Assembly (NCBI GenBank): GCA_964035795.1
Contig: OZ038322.1
Location: 6,500,925-6,564,924 of the forward strand
DNA length: 64,000 nucleotides
DNA from: Pterobdella sp. o SKG-2022
Taxonomy: Eukaryota; Annelida; Clitellata; Hirudinida; Piscicolidae
Direction: 5' to 3'
The notes under the pieces are model-generated. The model worked only from the letters and a program-made list of their open reading frames with translations, did no database searches and was not told the DNA's origin. Positions 1-13,600 of the stretch are shown here, in pieces. The stretch's first letter is position 1. Each line of letters starts with the position of its first letter. Both the position numbers and the translations under genes were made by a program.

Positions 1-415
1 AAAAGTTCACTGCTAATGTTTATAAACAAATAAATCTCTATCAATTACCGCAGATTTCAGATATACTTAGTTTAATAGGATCAATTTAATTTCAACATAA
101 AAACATATATATTACAAATTAAACTAGCTTTTAGAAATCTGAACATTATCACTCCATCTATGAGCATTGTAAGTTGACTCCACTATCGAAAGGTTAGCAC
201 TTTATGGTTCTTTTTTTGATTTCCATACATTTAAAAAAATATGAATCTCAATTCTTCTAAAACTTTTGTTGCCACAAACTTTCATATATAAAAGCAAAAT
301 TATCTATTTTTAAAACTCGTATCCATAACTTGAAGACCTGCTCATTAATCGTATTATAGAACATTTAAACAACTAATAACCAAAAGCTTTTCATCAGAGT
401 AAAAAGAAAGAACAG
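1..415. other. 5' flank of the cystathionine beta-synthase gene
   Basis: AT-rich sequence without a coding exon that I can recognise. It precedes the first ATG of the CBS gene and probably contains its promoter and 5' UTR. No clear core-promoter motif stands out. Confidence 0.4.
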
Positions 416-3400
416 ATGAATCGTAAAGAGTGGGTTGTGCCTAACAATCCCGGCATTTGTCAGTACCATCCCCATAAGCTCGACAACGACCCCCACAATC
501 ATGGCAAATGGTGCTTTTATCAGATGTTTTAAATTATCAAGGCCATTATTGTAGTTATTATGATTGTTCACGAAGTTTGAAACATTATAAAGTCATTTTA
601 GTTTAATATTTTATTGATTTTTACATTTTATAAAAACTGTTAAAAGAAAAAACGATGCATAGAGTGCAATAGTTATTTGATACAAGTATATAATGAAAAA
701 CTCTCCTACTGGCTGAAGTTTCGGTTGCGGCAAATATACGTTTTGCGTGGTGATTCACCGTACCAATTTCAAAAAATGCTGCTTAGTAGTTTAAAACATT
801 GAAAATTCACCTTAAAACTGAGTTTGAACACTAGGTTATTGTGGAATTGTCACACAAGCTGCTGAGTATAATTACCACGCATTGTATATTAATTTTCGAA
901 CTTCAAAAAATGAATTTAAATTCATCAAAAAGATATTTTGAAAATATTGCTATTTAAATAAAAAATTCATTTAACTAAAATACTGTTCCTAAAACTGTAT
1001 GAAATATTCGAAAGGAAGAAGCTCTCAAACAAATTGGCGATTCTGCCCAATATTCTTCATTCCATCCACAACACACCTCTCATACGAATCAACAACATAA
1101 CAAAGAATGAAAACCTCGAGTGTGAAATACGTGAGTTTTGATGAGTTTGATAAACACTGAGTATTTATGAAAACTACTATCACTAAGCTTTTCGTAAGAA
1201 AATCTTTCATTGTCAAGTGATCACTTGCTTTTCTTACGAAAATCTTTTTGAATTTTGTTTCCAATAAATTTTTTTTCTACATACTTTTGTATACTTAGTT
1301 TCTTTTCAGTAGTATTTCATTTTTCATTTTAAATTTTTTTTATCAATATTTCATGAAAATATGAGAGTACTTGATAGGTCCAAACAAAGATCATACATTC
1401 CTTCAACAAGATTTAAAGCTCTTCGATGTCTTTGAACCTTCGGATCTATCTATTAAACACAATAGTTTCGCGTTTTATTTTCATAATTCATTCCATTTGT
1501 TATTAATACATTGATAATTAAACAATGTTTAATAACCCTTCTCAGTAGCAAAGTGTGAGTTCTTCAGTGCAGGGGGTAGTGTGAAGGATCGGATAGGCTG
1601 TCGTATGCTGGAGGATGCTGAAGAATCAGGTATTCTAAAGAAGGGGTGTACCCTAATTGAGCCTACTTCAGGAAACACAGGTCTATAATTTCATGTCATT
1701 GCTATCTTTAGTCTTAAACTACTAGTATTATGGACGTTTTTGATAATTTTTTAGAATTCAATGTAACACTGCGCTGTAGGTGAAATTGACAAACATAAGA
1801 AAATTTAGAAATAAAATTCTTTTTTAACGTTATTTTCCTAGTTTTTTTCCCTTTTATCACTTCAAACGGTAATATATAATTTTAAATTAAATTTCAGTTG
1901 TTTATAAAACTCAGGCATCGGGCTGGCATTGGCGTGTTGTGTGAAAGGGTACAAATGCGTTATAGTGATCCCAGAGAAGATGAGCAAGGAAAAGGTTTGC
2001 ACAGTCTTTATAATGTAACAACGGAAGTAATTGAAATTAATGAATCATAAATGTCTATTTATTTTTAGACTTTTTCATGGCTTTTTAACATTCTTGACCA
2101 CAGAGTTTCAGAAGTCACAAAAGTTATGAAAAACAAAAAACATTATTTTTTTTTTAAATAAATACTTCATGCTTGTTTTTTCCTAAAAGTATCAGATTAT
2201 TCTTTTTCCATTTGAAAGAAAATTATTCTTGATCTTGCTTTTTTTGAACCTGAAGCTACTTTTAGTTTTATTATTTTTAAAAACTGTTCATATTTGCAAA
2301 AATATGAGAAAGCACCGTGTATTTCAGCATCACATTGATAATGAGCTAACATTTTTAAAAGTTTTCTCGGTTTGTACCTCGCATCAAACTAAAGAAACTA
2401 ACGTTTTTGAGCTATTAAAACCTGTTTTTGATAAAACCATGTAGTGTTAAATGAAAAGTTAAAAATAAAAGTTTCTCTTCTAATTTCTTCTAGTACTTTA
2501 GCTTAAATTTATTTAACCTAGTATCTGTAGATTACATTGAATTAAGATTATAATAAATTAGTAGGCAATAGTTCTACAAAATCAGAAAAAATATTTGACT
2601 AAATTTAATACTGTTTATTTTTTTATTTTTTTGAAAATTGAGAAAAAACTTTTATTTCTTCAGATCTGTTAGCTTCTTCGAGTCTACAGTGGCTTCAATA
2701 TCGTTTTATAGATTATTGGCCTTTACAATATGTTCATTATGATTTTTCGTACCTTTATTCGTACATCTAGAGTAAGAGACCAAAGCACCAGACTTGATAA
2801 GCAAGCTCTTGTTTATGAAACTCACCGCAAGCCTTTAATTCTTCGACTATCTCAAAATCTGTTTCATTACAATTTTTTTTCAAATGCTAGTTTCGTGAAT
2901 TTTTTTAGTCTCATTTCCAGCATACCGGTTTTTATTCATAATAGCTCATTTCTTCCCGGTCTATTTCCTATTTCAATAGGATTTGATGCAAACTTTAACT
3001 TATAATTAAATTTAATAATTTAGAGTAAAAATTATTTAATTTACAAATAAAACATACGAAATAGTGGTTTTAAATCAATTACAAATGGCAGATAGATATA
3101 ATCAGAGCTTTGGGGGCAGAGATTGTACAAACGCCCACTGCGGCCTCCTTCTCTTCAGAACAATCTAATTTCGGTATGTCTGCCAAATTAGTCGAGAAAA
3201 CACCCAAGGCTATCGTTCTGAACCAAGTGAATGGATTTATTTTTTCATAATTACTTTATCTGCTAATAAGAAGTTTCATTCAGTTGTTTAATAAACATCT
3301 TTCTAATAAATTAAAAAAGTTCCAATTTTTTTGTAGTTTAGAAATGCAGCAAATGCTATTTGTCATTATGATTATACAGCTGCGGAAATTCTGGATGCTT

Positions 3401-6157
3401 GTGAAGGTCTCAATAAAAACATAACTAAAAAATCCTTACTATTTATTACTCAAAAAAACTTTTTTCAAGATAAAAAATTTTAATTTTATTTCTATTTTAA
3501 TTTGAATGATTGAAACCACAATAGCTCCAGAAACGTATATATTTTTGCATTTTTGACACTATAAAAACACAGACAAAGTGGATATGCTGGTTTGTTCCAT
3601 AGGGACGGGAGGCACTATAACAGGTATAGCTAGAAGAGTCAAAGAGGTTAATCAGCGTTGTCAGGTTAAGATAACGAGATATCATTATAAAAATTGTTCA
3701 AGCTTGATTAATCAAAATAGTTTTTGATTTTGTAGTACTAATTTAAAATACTAGTTTTAAAATTTCTTTTTGGTGTATTGAGCTTTGATTGAGAGCAAGG
3801 ACACAACAATTGAAGTGCAGTTTAATTTATTTATTAATACTACGGCCAGACCGGTTTGTTTTTTTTCCCTGCAAGTTTTCTCATAATTCCTTCGTTTCCT
3901 ATAGTGCTTTTCGAACAACGCTTCTAAAAAGTTTTTCTTCTTATCATAGATTATTATTGACCTCAAAAAGCAGCTTCAAGTTTTGTGCGATTAATTAAAG
4001 TTTATTGGTCTCACTTAGAGGAAACCATACTGTGTTTCTTTAATTTATCAACGGTCCAAAGATTAAATTTTTGCTCATAATTAGATATTTTTATTCCTTT
4101 GATTGCGTTGAGAGTGTTTTTTGATTTTTTCAGATACTTTTTGTTAATTTTAGAATTTTGAACAATGCCCAAACTTTTGAAATCAAGTATTGCTTTGAAT
4201 ATTTTAAATTTTTTGATAAAAACCATAAACTTTCAGGTAATAGGAGTGGACCCGGTGGGTTCAATGATGGCACTACCACCATGTTTGAACTCTGATGGTC
4301 CATCTTTCTATGAAATTGAAGGCATTGGAGGTGATTTCATCCCCACCATTCTCAACAGAAATGTATTAATTCATCAACTTAAATCAAAAAGGCTAAGCTT
4401 AAACGACTTTAATGACACAAGGTGGTGGACCATTGGTGCAAAGTAACAGACAAGGAAGCCTTCCACATGGCCAGAAGGCTTATAAGAGAAGAAGGACTTT
4501 TGTGCGGTTAATAAATAATATAAGTTATTATTATCAGTGAAACCTTTTAAATGTTTTAGGAGGCAGTAGTGGTGCGGCCATGCATTGTGCTGTCCATATG
4601 GCCAAACAACTCAAACTGGGAAAAGACAAACGAGTCGTTGTTGTGTTGCCCGACTCTATAAGAAACTATGTGTAAGTAATATAGAGAAATTTATAAACAT
4701 TTGTTGTAGAAAATATAATTTTCATTTCAAACTGTTGTGGATACCATAAATAAAAAATGCATAATATTAAGAGTCAAGTTTTTGAATTAAGTGCTTTTTC
4801 TTGAGACCAGTAACACCTCCGCCAAAATAACAGATTTTTTTTATATTTTATTGTGAGCGTTATATTCAATTCATCAGAACAAAATTTTTGAACGACGATT
4901 GGCTGAACATTAGAGGTTTGCAAATGGGACAAAATAAAGAAGAAATAGAAAGAATAACATGGTGGTTATAAATTAACTTAATTTTTTTGTGTTATCTTGA
5001 AATACTTGTCGATAAAAACTATAGGTTGAGTTCAAAATCAATCAATTTGTTTCTATTAAATCTTCTTACCACCCTACTTTCCTCAAAAACCTAAAAACTT
5101 CCTTCTTTAAGCAGTTCATAGCAGAGCGCCTTTGAACGATACGTAAAAGGCACTATACAAATAATTAATTATTATTGAACTTGGATTAAATGAAAATATT
5201 TTTGATTTCAGGTGGAGAAGTAACCCTGTGAGTAGATTAAAAATTTTAGGAATAAAAACGTTGATAAGTTCTCAGAGGCTGTATGAAGTGGTGTCTAAAA
5301 TGACTACCAGATTGCCCGTGTGTGCTGTCAGAATGAAGTCTAGTGGGTGAGATCATTTGTTCAACTTATTAATATTCGATTACATTTATGAATCAATTTT
5401 TTGATTTGTTTTACAACTTAAATTACTAAATTATACTATCAATAGGAAGATAGTAGGAATATTGACAGGCACGAGAGTATGCAGAAGTATTATGACAGGA
5501 CATTACAAGGCAGTTCTTGCTGCGGTGATGTATGAAAATTTCAAACAGGTCAGATTGTACTTTTCTTAAAAAATCTGTCAACTGATTGAAAAAGACAAAC
5601 ACAAATTCCTATTATATACGAAAGACACACAGCTTTTAGTGTGAAAATCTTATGTTATCAAGTAATTACTTAATAATGTGAGATTTTAATACAAAAAGCT
5701 TAGTGTTTTTAGAAATACAAAATTTTGTGTTTGTCTCATTTAACAGTGCCTTCTAGGCTATTCTACTTCATCAATCTTCTACTGAATACTACGAAAACGA
5801 TTTAAAAATTAAGATTGTTCATTGAAACCCATATATACCTTCAAAAATTTATAAAAACCACTGTTTAAATTTTGTCAACACTATCAACGTTTCAGATTTC
5901 AAGCACAGACAATCTGGCAAATCTCTCAGTTCTCTTCCAATATGATGATTACGTCCTTGTCTTCGAGCATGGTTCGATAGATACTGTTTTTTTTTTTAAA
6001 TTTAACAATAGTTTTGTAACAAAATTTCAATTAAATATTTAATTTGGAAACCACGAAATAATATATTCCACCAGAGAAAGAAGAAAAATCATTACTTGGC
6101 ATCGTAACGAGAGCATCATTAGGAGCATACATCGCCAAAGGATATGATAATTATTAA
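416..6157 (+). CDS. CBS: Cystathionine beta-synthase, 15 exons, complete
   Basis: PLP enzyme that condenses homocysteine with serine to cystathionine in the cytosol (transsulfuration; also H2S production). Exons: 416-510, 1015-1130, 1546-1680, 1915-1994, 3092-3226, 3337-3406, 3573-3664, 4237-4362, 4422-4506, 4560-4671, 4878-4964, 5212-5346, 5446-5548, 5896-5971, 6075-6157. All phases close, giving 509 residues (human 551). Seen: an N-terminal heme segment with Cys15 and His27; the PLP lysine Lys84 in [13 protein letters not shown] at 112-116; the phosphate loop GTGGT at 221-225; GGSSG at 312-316; LPDSIRNY; and a C-terminal pair of CBS regulatory motifs (about 380-509) ending GYDNY. The start is the first ATG in frame with the heme segment. 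Oddity: the usual I-G-x-T-P near residue 50 reads I-H-N-T-P. Exon 1 and intron 1 are the least certain part, resting on the heme-like segment and phase agreement (TG|G). Confidence 0.93.
1189..1250. mobile_element. Foldback MITE, family A, partial copy in CBS intron 2
   Basis: Two inverted arms (TTTTCGTAAGAAAATC and its near reverse complement TTTTCTTACGAAAATC) flank a perfect palindrome CAAGTGATCACTTG at 1214-1227. The core resembles the centres of the copies at 5593, 16772, 23561 and 36345. The outer terminal repeat seen in those copies is not clear here. Confidence 0.5.
5593..5736. mobile_element. Foldback MITE, family A, in CBS intron 13
   Basis: Terminal inverted repeat AGACAAACACAAAT at 5593 pairs with ATTTTGTGTTTGTCT at 5722-5736. 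The middle contains the family core TTATCAAGTAATTACTTAATAATGTGAG. No ORF. It lies entirely within the intron, and a short tail resembling TATTCTACTTCATCAAT follows, as it also does near the copy at 16772. Confidence 0.6.
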
Positions 6158-6202
6158 TTGCAGTTTTCCATTCAAATTTTGTAATATCATAGTTAATAAT
6201 TC

Positions 6203-6208
6203 AATAAA
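6203..6208 (+). promoter_or_regulatory. Polyadenylation signal AATAAA of CBS
   Basis: Canonical AATAAA 46 bases after the CBS stop codon, in AT-rich 3' sequence. The position is typical for a short 3' UTR. Confidence 0.5.
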
Positions 6209-7680
6209 TTTACAAATTTAGTAAGATTTTGAATAAATTTAAAAAAAAAATAAATGAAATTTTTAATGAAATCTTTTCAAAAAATGCGTTACAAATTAAG
6301 AAGTTTTATGCAATCCTTTTGAAGCAAAAAAGGTGATAGGAATTCGCAACATCTTGGTTGCAGCACAAAGGCTTATAGAATTCGAGACTGAAATATTCTC
6401 ATTTTTCACCAGCTAATGTTAAAAGTAAACATAATGTTTTAAAAGTCTATCAATGCACCAAGCTCTGGGGGGCACGGCAAAACCATCTTCAGGGTTTGTG
6501 GGACATTAGATCTTAAAATAAAATGATACATTTTTGAAAGATTTTTCAAAAAAGTTTAAGCCTTCAAGCCAATATTAAATAAAAACTTTACACCAAAAAG
6601 TTTTTTAGGCATTCTAGATATAATTTTTATGAACGGCTTTGTTTGTGAAAATGCTTCACTGGTACTAAACATTAACACACAAAATCACAACTCTACATAT
6701 CATTCTGGAGTGGAATTTTTCGAACCACTTGATTTTAAAGAACTATAAATGCCAAGTTTTTACAGTCTATAAAGAAAAACTCATTGGCAGACTGGTACTT
6801 TGGGACTCAAGCATAGCTATTAAAATTTAGACATACGAAAAAAAAGGCCCAGGCTGGGAATGGAGGAAAGCTAAGCAATGGTTTGATGTGAACACTTGAG
6901 TTAAACTAGCATTCTCATTTTAAATATTTTTTTTACCCTTTTTTGATGTTAATACAATACAATACATTTTATGAAGTTTTCTATACATCCAAGCAACTTA
7001 AAAATGCGCTTGAAGTGTTTTTTTAGCTAAGCATGGTATCCGATAGATTTTGAAATAGAATTAAAATCCTAAACTTTTAAAATATAATACATAGCTTTGT
7101 TCATACAAATTTTGTTATATAAATCATTTCCAGCGTTCGGTAATGGTTTTACACAACATCACTTTATTAAAAAAAAAGACTACCGTTATCTATAAAAAAT
7201 TTTTTTCTTTTACCAAGTGGAAAAAATTTTTAAATTTAAAATATAACGTTAAAAATGTTTTGTAAATTGTCTGAAGAATAGGCTTGCTGGTGCAATGAAG
7301 CTACAAAACCCTTCATTCTGTTGATTAGAATATTATAAAATAGCATATAATTAAAATGAATTTTTTTACCGATTCAATTCAAAAATTACCATTTAAAACA
7401 AATAATAATTTCAAAAAAAAATTATTATTATTAAATTTTTATCCAAACTAGTTTTAGTTCTTACACATTATAATTACTCATTATTCAAAACATCAAAAAT
7501 CTAAACAAGCGTGAAGCGAGAAAAATAGAGAATTGACACTAGCTACTTAAACTTGATAACTACATTCCTAGGTGAAACTTTCTCTAGTTCTTTCTATCTG
7601 GTCGTCATTTCATTGTTAACATACAAACCCAAAAAGATAATGGCATTATAATAAAAGCTTTGTAAGTCTTATAAAAGTCA
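6209..7680. other. Intergenic sequence between convergent genes
   Basis: About 1.5 kb of AT-rich sequence between the 3' ends of the CBS and thioester-protein genes. I see no exon, RNA gene or mobile element in it. It should contain the 3' UTR of the minus-strand gene. Confidence 0.4.
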
Positions 7681-10600
7681 CTAACCACAACACTTGGGGC
7701 AGGCTGAAACCCAATTTGCTCCTGACTCACCAGTGTAATACTTTATGGTTCTCGTTTCTATTGAAATTTAACATTTATTAAGTTGAGTTATATCATTTTT
7801 TTCCTGTTCATGAGATTTAGTCATTTATTTAAATAATATAACTATTTTTTGTTTGTAAAGCTTAAATTATAATATTTAATTAATACAATATATATAAATA
7901 AATAAATAAATATATATATATATATTTAATCATATGTTTATTCAAATAAAAAAATAATTTTCTATTTTTATCTATAAAATTCAACATATATTCATTTAAT
8001 AAACACAAAACAATTATTTTAATATTTGCATTCTCTCGAAACCCCAATTCGGGCGACTTCCAATTTATTTTAAATTCATAAGATTTAACATATATTTCAA
8101 GTTATGAATTTCGCATTCAGCTTTTTTGCATCTCACTATATTCTCAAACTTCTTTTCGAATCAATATGTATTTTAAAATTAAATTTTCCATTACTTGGTT
8201 GGTAGTAAGAGTAGACTTGGATAGAGGCTGGTTTGATGCCATGCACTGCTAACTCCTTCTCCAGTACGAAAGAAAACTTTGTTTTCGTCTGAGTCAACTA
8301 CAATAGGTTTGTTTAGTAAAGTTTAAACAGTTTTATATAAACTAGTCCGGCCTTGGAACACCAAAATTCACATAAATCATCAAAAAATCTTTCAAAATAA
8401 TAGACAATATCAAATCAAATCAACTACGTGTATGACTATAGTGGCATTAACTTCAAGAGTTTTTAGACCACTGAGTATTATGAACTTTGAATGCAAAATT
8501 ATATGCAATATGAGTTTTCATAGATATGACAATTTTAACAAGAATTATGCAAGTATAACTAAATAAACAAAACAGAAAACTGAGATTATATGATAATAGC
8601 ATAAATATATATAAAAATGATGCTATTATTAAAAATAAACACAATGTAACATTTTCCAACAAAAAAGGTGAAATTGACCTCTTCAATGTAGAAATTCACT
8701 ACATCGTCGACAACTTCCACTTTATTCACCACACCTCTCAATAGCAGCCTCAACATATCAATGTCATGCAAGACATACCCAGTCAACAACCTCACTTCTA
8801 CCACCACCATACCACTTTCTTTCTTTCCAGTCCACCTGTGATGGTGTTTCAATGGTGTTGAGGTTGTTTAAAGCTATGAGAGGTTCGATATTGTTTGAAC
8901 GTTAAAAATTGTTCTGAGGAATAAGATTGTTATGTTTCTGAGTATTTAAATTATTAGTTTAACTTTTCAGAGACATCTTATGTATGTTTTTTATAGTAAT
9001 TAAATTTTAAGATCGTCAATTGATGATTCATACATTTATTTATATTTAAAGCTATAAGGTTCAATAAGTTAGATAACGTTTTATGGTAAGGCTATACTTA
9101 TTGAAAATTAAAGCTTTTATTTTAAACTCGTACTTATTATTCTTATTCAAATTGTAATTTCTATTATCAATGTTTAAAGAAGAAATGCAATGTTGTTTGA
9201 AGCCCAAAACTACCAAGCATCTAGAGTGATGTTGATCTGCTGATCTTGAATGTTGCGGTCGATATTCAAATGAATGTCATTGTTGGGTTGTTCTACAAAC
9301 ACATTGAATCTCGTCAACAACTGTTGAAAAAAAAAATTCAATAAAATCCTTCACATGGATGAAATTTTAGAACCGAACTGAAACGGCTCTAAGATAGTTA
9401 ATTTTGATTCAAAAACCTGAATCATGGAAAAGCCTTCTCCTTCTGCTTTCACTAAAACATTTGTGGTGTTCCTGGGGAGCTGAAAATGAATTTAAATTTC
9501 AACTCTGATAATTGCGTTCAAGCTATTTTGGAAGTTGAATACAATCAGAAGATATAATTATGATAATTACCGGAGTAAAATAACTTTTTTATAACATGCA
9601 CTTGTTATATTACAAAAAATTTAATTAACATCGGTTAATAATATCTCATTCCTAACATCAATCGTTTGAAGAACAAGTCCGTTAGTTTTGGTGACGGTTT
9701 CGAAATGCTCAGATTCTTGTTCATTGCCAGAGTCATGAAACACTTCCAGGTCAATTTTTGGGTTGTTCGTGTCCGAAATAAGAGCCGCAAACTTCGAAAT
9801 TGCTTCCAAAGCTAGGACTGTATCCTTTGAAACACATGGAGTTATCATGAAGTATAGAATATTGAACATGGAATTTAAAAATTTATGAAAATTTTTTTTA
9901 ACATGTTATTTAATTTTTTTGAATCATGATTGTGTTTTAAAGAGAATTAACCTGGGTAGAGACAAAACCGCCATTTCCGTTACCATTTTCAATCAACCAC
10001 TGAGCGATTGGCAAGGCCTTGTCTAGTTGACCCAGTTCTAACCTGTTGGTGAAGAAAGGCAGTTTGTAAAAAGTTTTCAAATGATATTCAGTAGTTTTTG
10101 TTTTATTTGTCGGGCAGAATAGTTTTACACACCATTTGAACAGCAGACTATGGAATATAAAATATATTTTTTGATGTCTCATTCGTATTTGAGTGAAAAT
10201 TTTTTAACTTCTCATAAACTCAATGATTGTTCGATATTTACCAAAAAATTCCCAATTAAAAAAAATTTTTAATTTCACAAAACCTCAATTCGGCACTATA
10301 ATATAGCTCTTCAACACAACTACATATACAACTCAGCAATACAAACCTAGTAAGGAGGTTATATGCAGTCATTTCGACTTCATGGGTAGGGGGCAGGCTG
10401 CCGAATGCAATCCATATAGGGTCTTGCTGCTCTTCCTCGGTGGCTTCAGGAACAGTGTCTTTCCAGTAGGTTCTGCCATCTTGATAGTTTGTTTTGTTTA
10501 TTGTTTTATATTCATAAAACAGTTTCTGGAATTGTATAGATTATTATTTTAAAATATTTTGAAATACGATTTCAAAGATTTTATGAGCATTTGAAAAAAC

Positions 10601-13600
10601 TGGAAATAAAAACTTCAAATCTCATGAATCTAAATCTCTGAATTTAAATATCTGTCATGCCTTTGTGGATAGCCAGTTCATCAAGCTTTTCCAATACTTC
10701 ATTGACTCGATCACTTTTCGCCAAGTGGAGAGCATAAGCTAAAATGCTGAGAGAGTAGACATCTTGTTTGTATGTCTCCAGATTGTCTTCCAAGTACTTT
10801 CTAGCATCTGTCACTGCATCATCCAGCCAGTAATGTAACTAAGTGAAAAAATTTAGTAACAAGATGGTTTATATATCTACAAAAGTTTAGATGAGTATAA
10901 CTTGTAAGTATTTGGTTATACTTACGAAAAACCTGGTTAATTAATGAAATATAGTGTTGTTCCAATTACATTAAATATTTTAAATCCATAAAACATGAAT
11001 CTATCATTTGTTGAAACGATCATGAATCAATCTTGAAAAAAAATACTCGAACAATAGCACCAAAAGACCTCGGGATGGTTGAAGTACTTCTGGCATTTGA
11101 CTAGGGAGATGAGAACGTAAGGAGTCATGGCTCTTGCAGATCCCCCCTGCCAACGTCATAATTTATTAATAATTTGAAGAAAAAGTTGAATAGAAAACAT
11201 TCAAAAAAATTGGAAACTGTTTACTGAAATTTTATATGGCAAATTTCAAAGAAAAAGTTCAGTTAAAAAAATTTCAGGCAATTAGACATTTTTCACAATA
11301 ATCTTATATAAAACTTTTCCAACCTGCATTTTTGAATGAATGATACGGGCATTTAGGTGTTCTCTGAATTGGCCGTCAATGTCTTGCGCTAATAGTATAT
11401 TCTCAAGTCCTTTTTCTATATCTCCTAGTTCAATCTCTATGTGCTCTTTGGCGTCCAATAAACTCTTCAATACGAAAGATGTTAGCCTGTTGAAATTTCA
11501 AATCATTCAATTATCAAATAATAATAGTAATAAAAATAAGAATAATAATAATATTAACCACACATTTAAATTTTTTTAAATAAAATAATTTTTAAATATA
11601 CTAAAACACATAAAATTAAAGGCTGAAATTGTTTGTATAAAAAAAAAATATTTTGAACTCTTATAAATTATGCATATACAAAGCTATTTAGAGCAATCAT
11701 AAATAATGCATTAACCAAACACTGCCTATATTGTCATCTTGCCCAAAAGCACTGTAGGTGTGATCATCACGCTTGAAAGTTAACTGTCGTTGGTATCCTG
11801 TTCATATCATAATATGATAAAGAAATCCTAAAAAAATTTCATATTATGATAATGAAATGCTAAAATTGTATACTATAAAAATAGATTAATGGAGTTCTAT
11901 ATTGACATTCTCGTAAAAATATTAATGTATCAATAATACAACTATACAATGATCAACTATGGTACTTAGTCTTAAATGAAAATTGTAACCGGATCGCAAG
12001 TGAGATAGAAGTTGCAACGTCAGCCCTGGGTTTGAGATGTTGGCTGACTTGAGGTAGGACAAAGAGTAAATACTAGGTGCAAAGTTCACTATGTTTTGTT
12101 CTCCACAACCTTTGGGTACTGATACAAGTTTGCCTAGGTTAGATGTTACTGGGGCCAAAATATCTCCTGGAATGAGAAGAAGTTGGATGAGTATTTTGTA
12201 TTTTTGTGAATTTACATTGATGAATGGATTAATTTATATATTTTTCTGAAAATCAAACTGTTTGACCGATAGATGTCACTTGGAAGATGGCAGAGTCCGG
12301 TACGTAGATGTCGCTAGGAGGAAGTTCAGTGGTGAAGTTGGTAATGTAAGGGGTCGATGGGTCGGGTTTTATGAAAGAAATTTTAGTTTTTGTTTGTTCT
12401 TCTCCTTCCGGCTGTAAATTATTTATATAATTATTTAACAGCATCTTGATTTTTTAAATTTTACATATCTAATAAAGGTTTTCATTATAAAGATTTTTAA
12501 TGCTCATTCTCATAACCCTCAAAAACCTGAAAATGAAATAGCCACCAACTTTGACGAGAAGTTTTTTACTGATAGCATCGCCTCCGTGCTCTGATATGGC
12601 TTCAACTTCTATGGGCACTTGTCCGATCGAGGTGGCAACAAACCATACGTGGAAACTGGCAGCTTCGTTCGATTTGATCTTAATAATGTTATGAGGATTT
12701 TATCAGTTTAAATGTCCGCAACTTATAAAGTATTGTATAGTTTTTGTTTGTTTTATGCATTTATTCATCTGTTTCTAATCAATTTGAATATTTAAACTTA
12801 TGAAAGACAGATGTAAACGTTCATTTTTGAAAAAATGTTAAAAATGATAAATTAGCGAATAAATTTGAACACGTCATACTTAGCTATTTTCAATTTACTT
12901 TATAAAACTATGTTAAAAAATTTTGAACAAAATTACTTACTTCTAAAACTCTAACGACATCATCCTCAATAAGATTATTAATGTTGTCAGAGTTGCAGCT
13001 CTTAACTCTGTAGTGCTGAGACTTTTTTAACGTCACCGTAGCCTTTCATTATCAATTTGATTCATATTTAATACACTGAAACTTCATGAACTTTTCTAAG
13101 TTTCACTAAAAAGTCACTTACATTTATATCTTCAGACAAATAGTTAAAAACACTTATAGTCAGGGCTAATTCTTCTCCTCTTATAATACTTGCTGGTAGG
13201 TTGAGAGACAGGAACAATGGCTGGAACACTGTGATCTGTTGTTTTTAGAGAAAAAATTTAATTTGAAAACTATAACTCAACAATATCTTCTCTATAAAAA
13301 ATTTTATTGGAAGTTATCATAGTTTTAGAACTATTTCATGCATTATACTCGAATTATTTTAAAGAAGTTGAAACCTTAATTAGGGAGATCAATTAGTTTA
13401 ACCTTATCGCGATAATTAAAGGATTTTGAATTGTATTGTTGGAAATAAATTAAAAAAAAACTATAAAGTGCGAAAGTAAGCAAAGATTATTTTTAAAGCT
13501 TTCAAAATTACACTCTTCAACTGCCATCAACGAAGCACCTCACATAAAGCTTCGCATGTTATCAATTATAAATGTTGTGTTATCTAACTTATAAAATATT

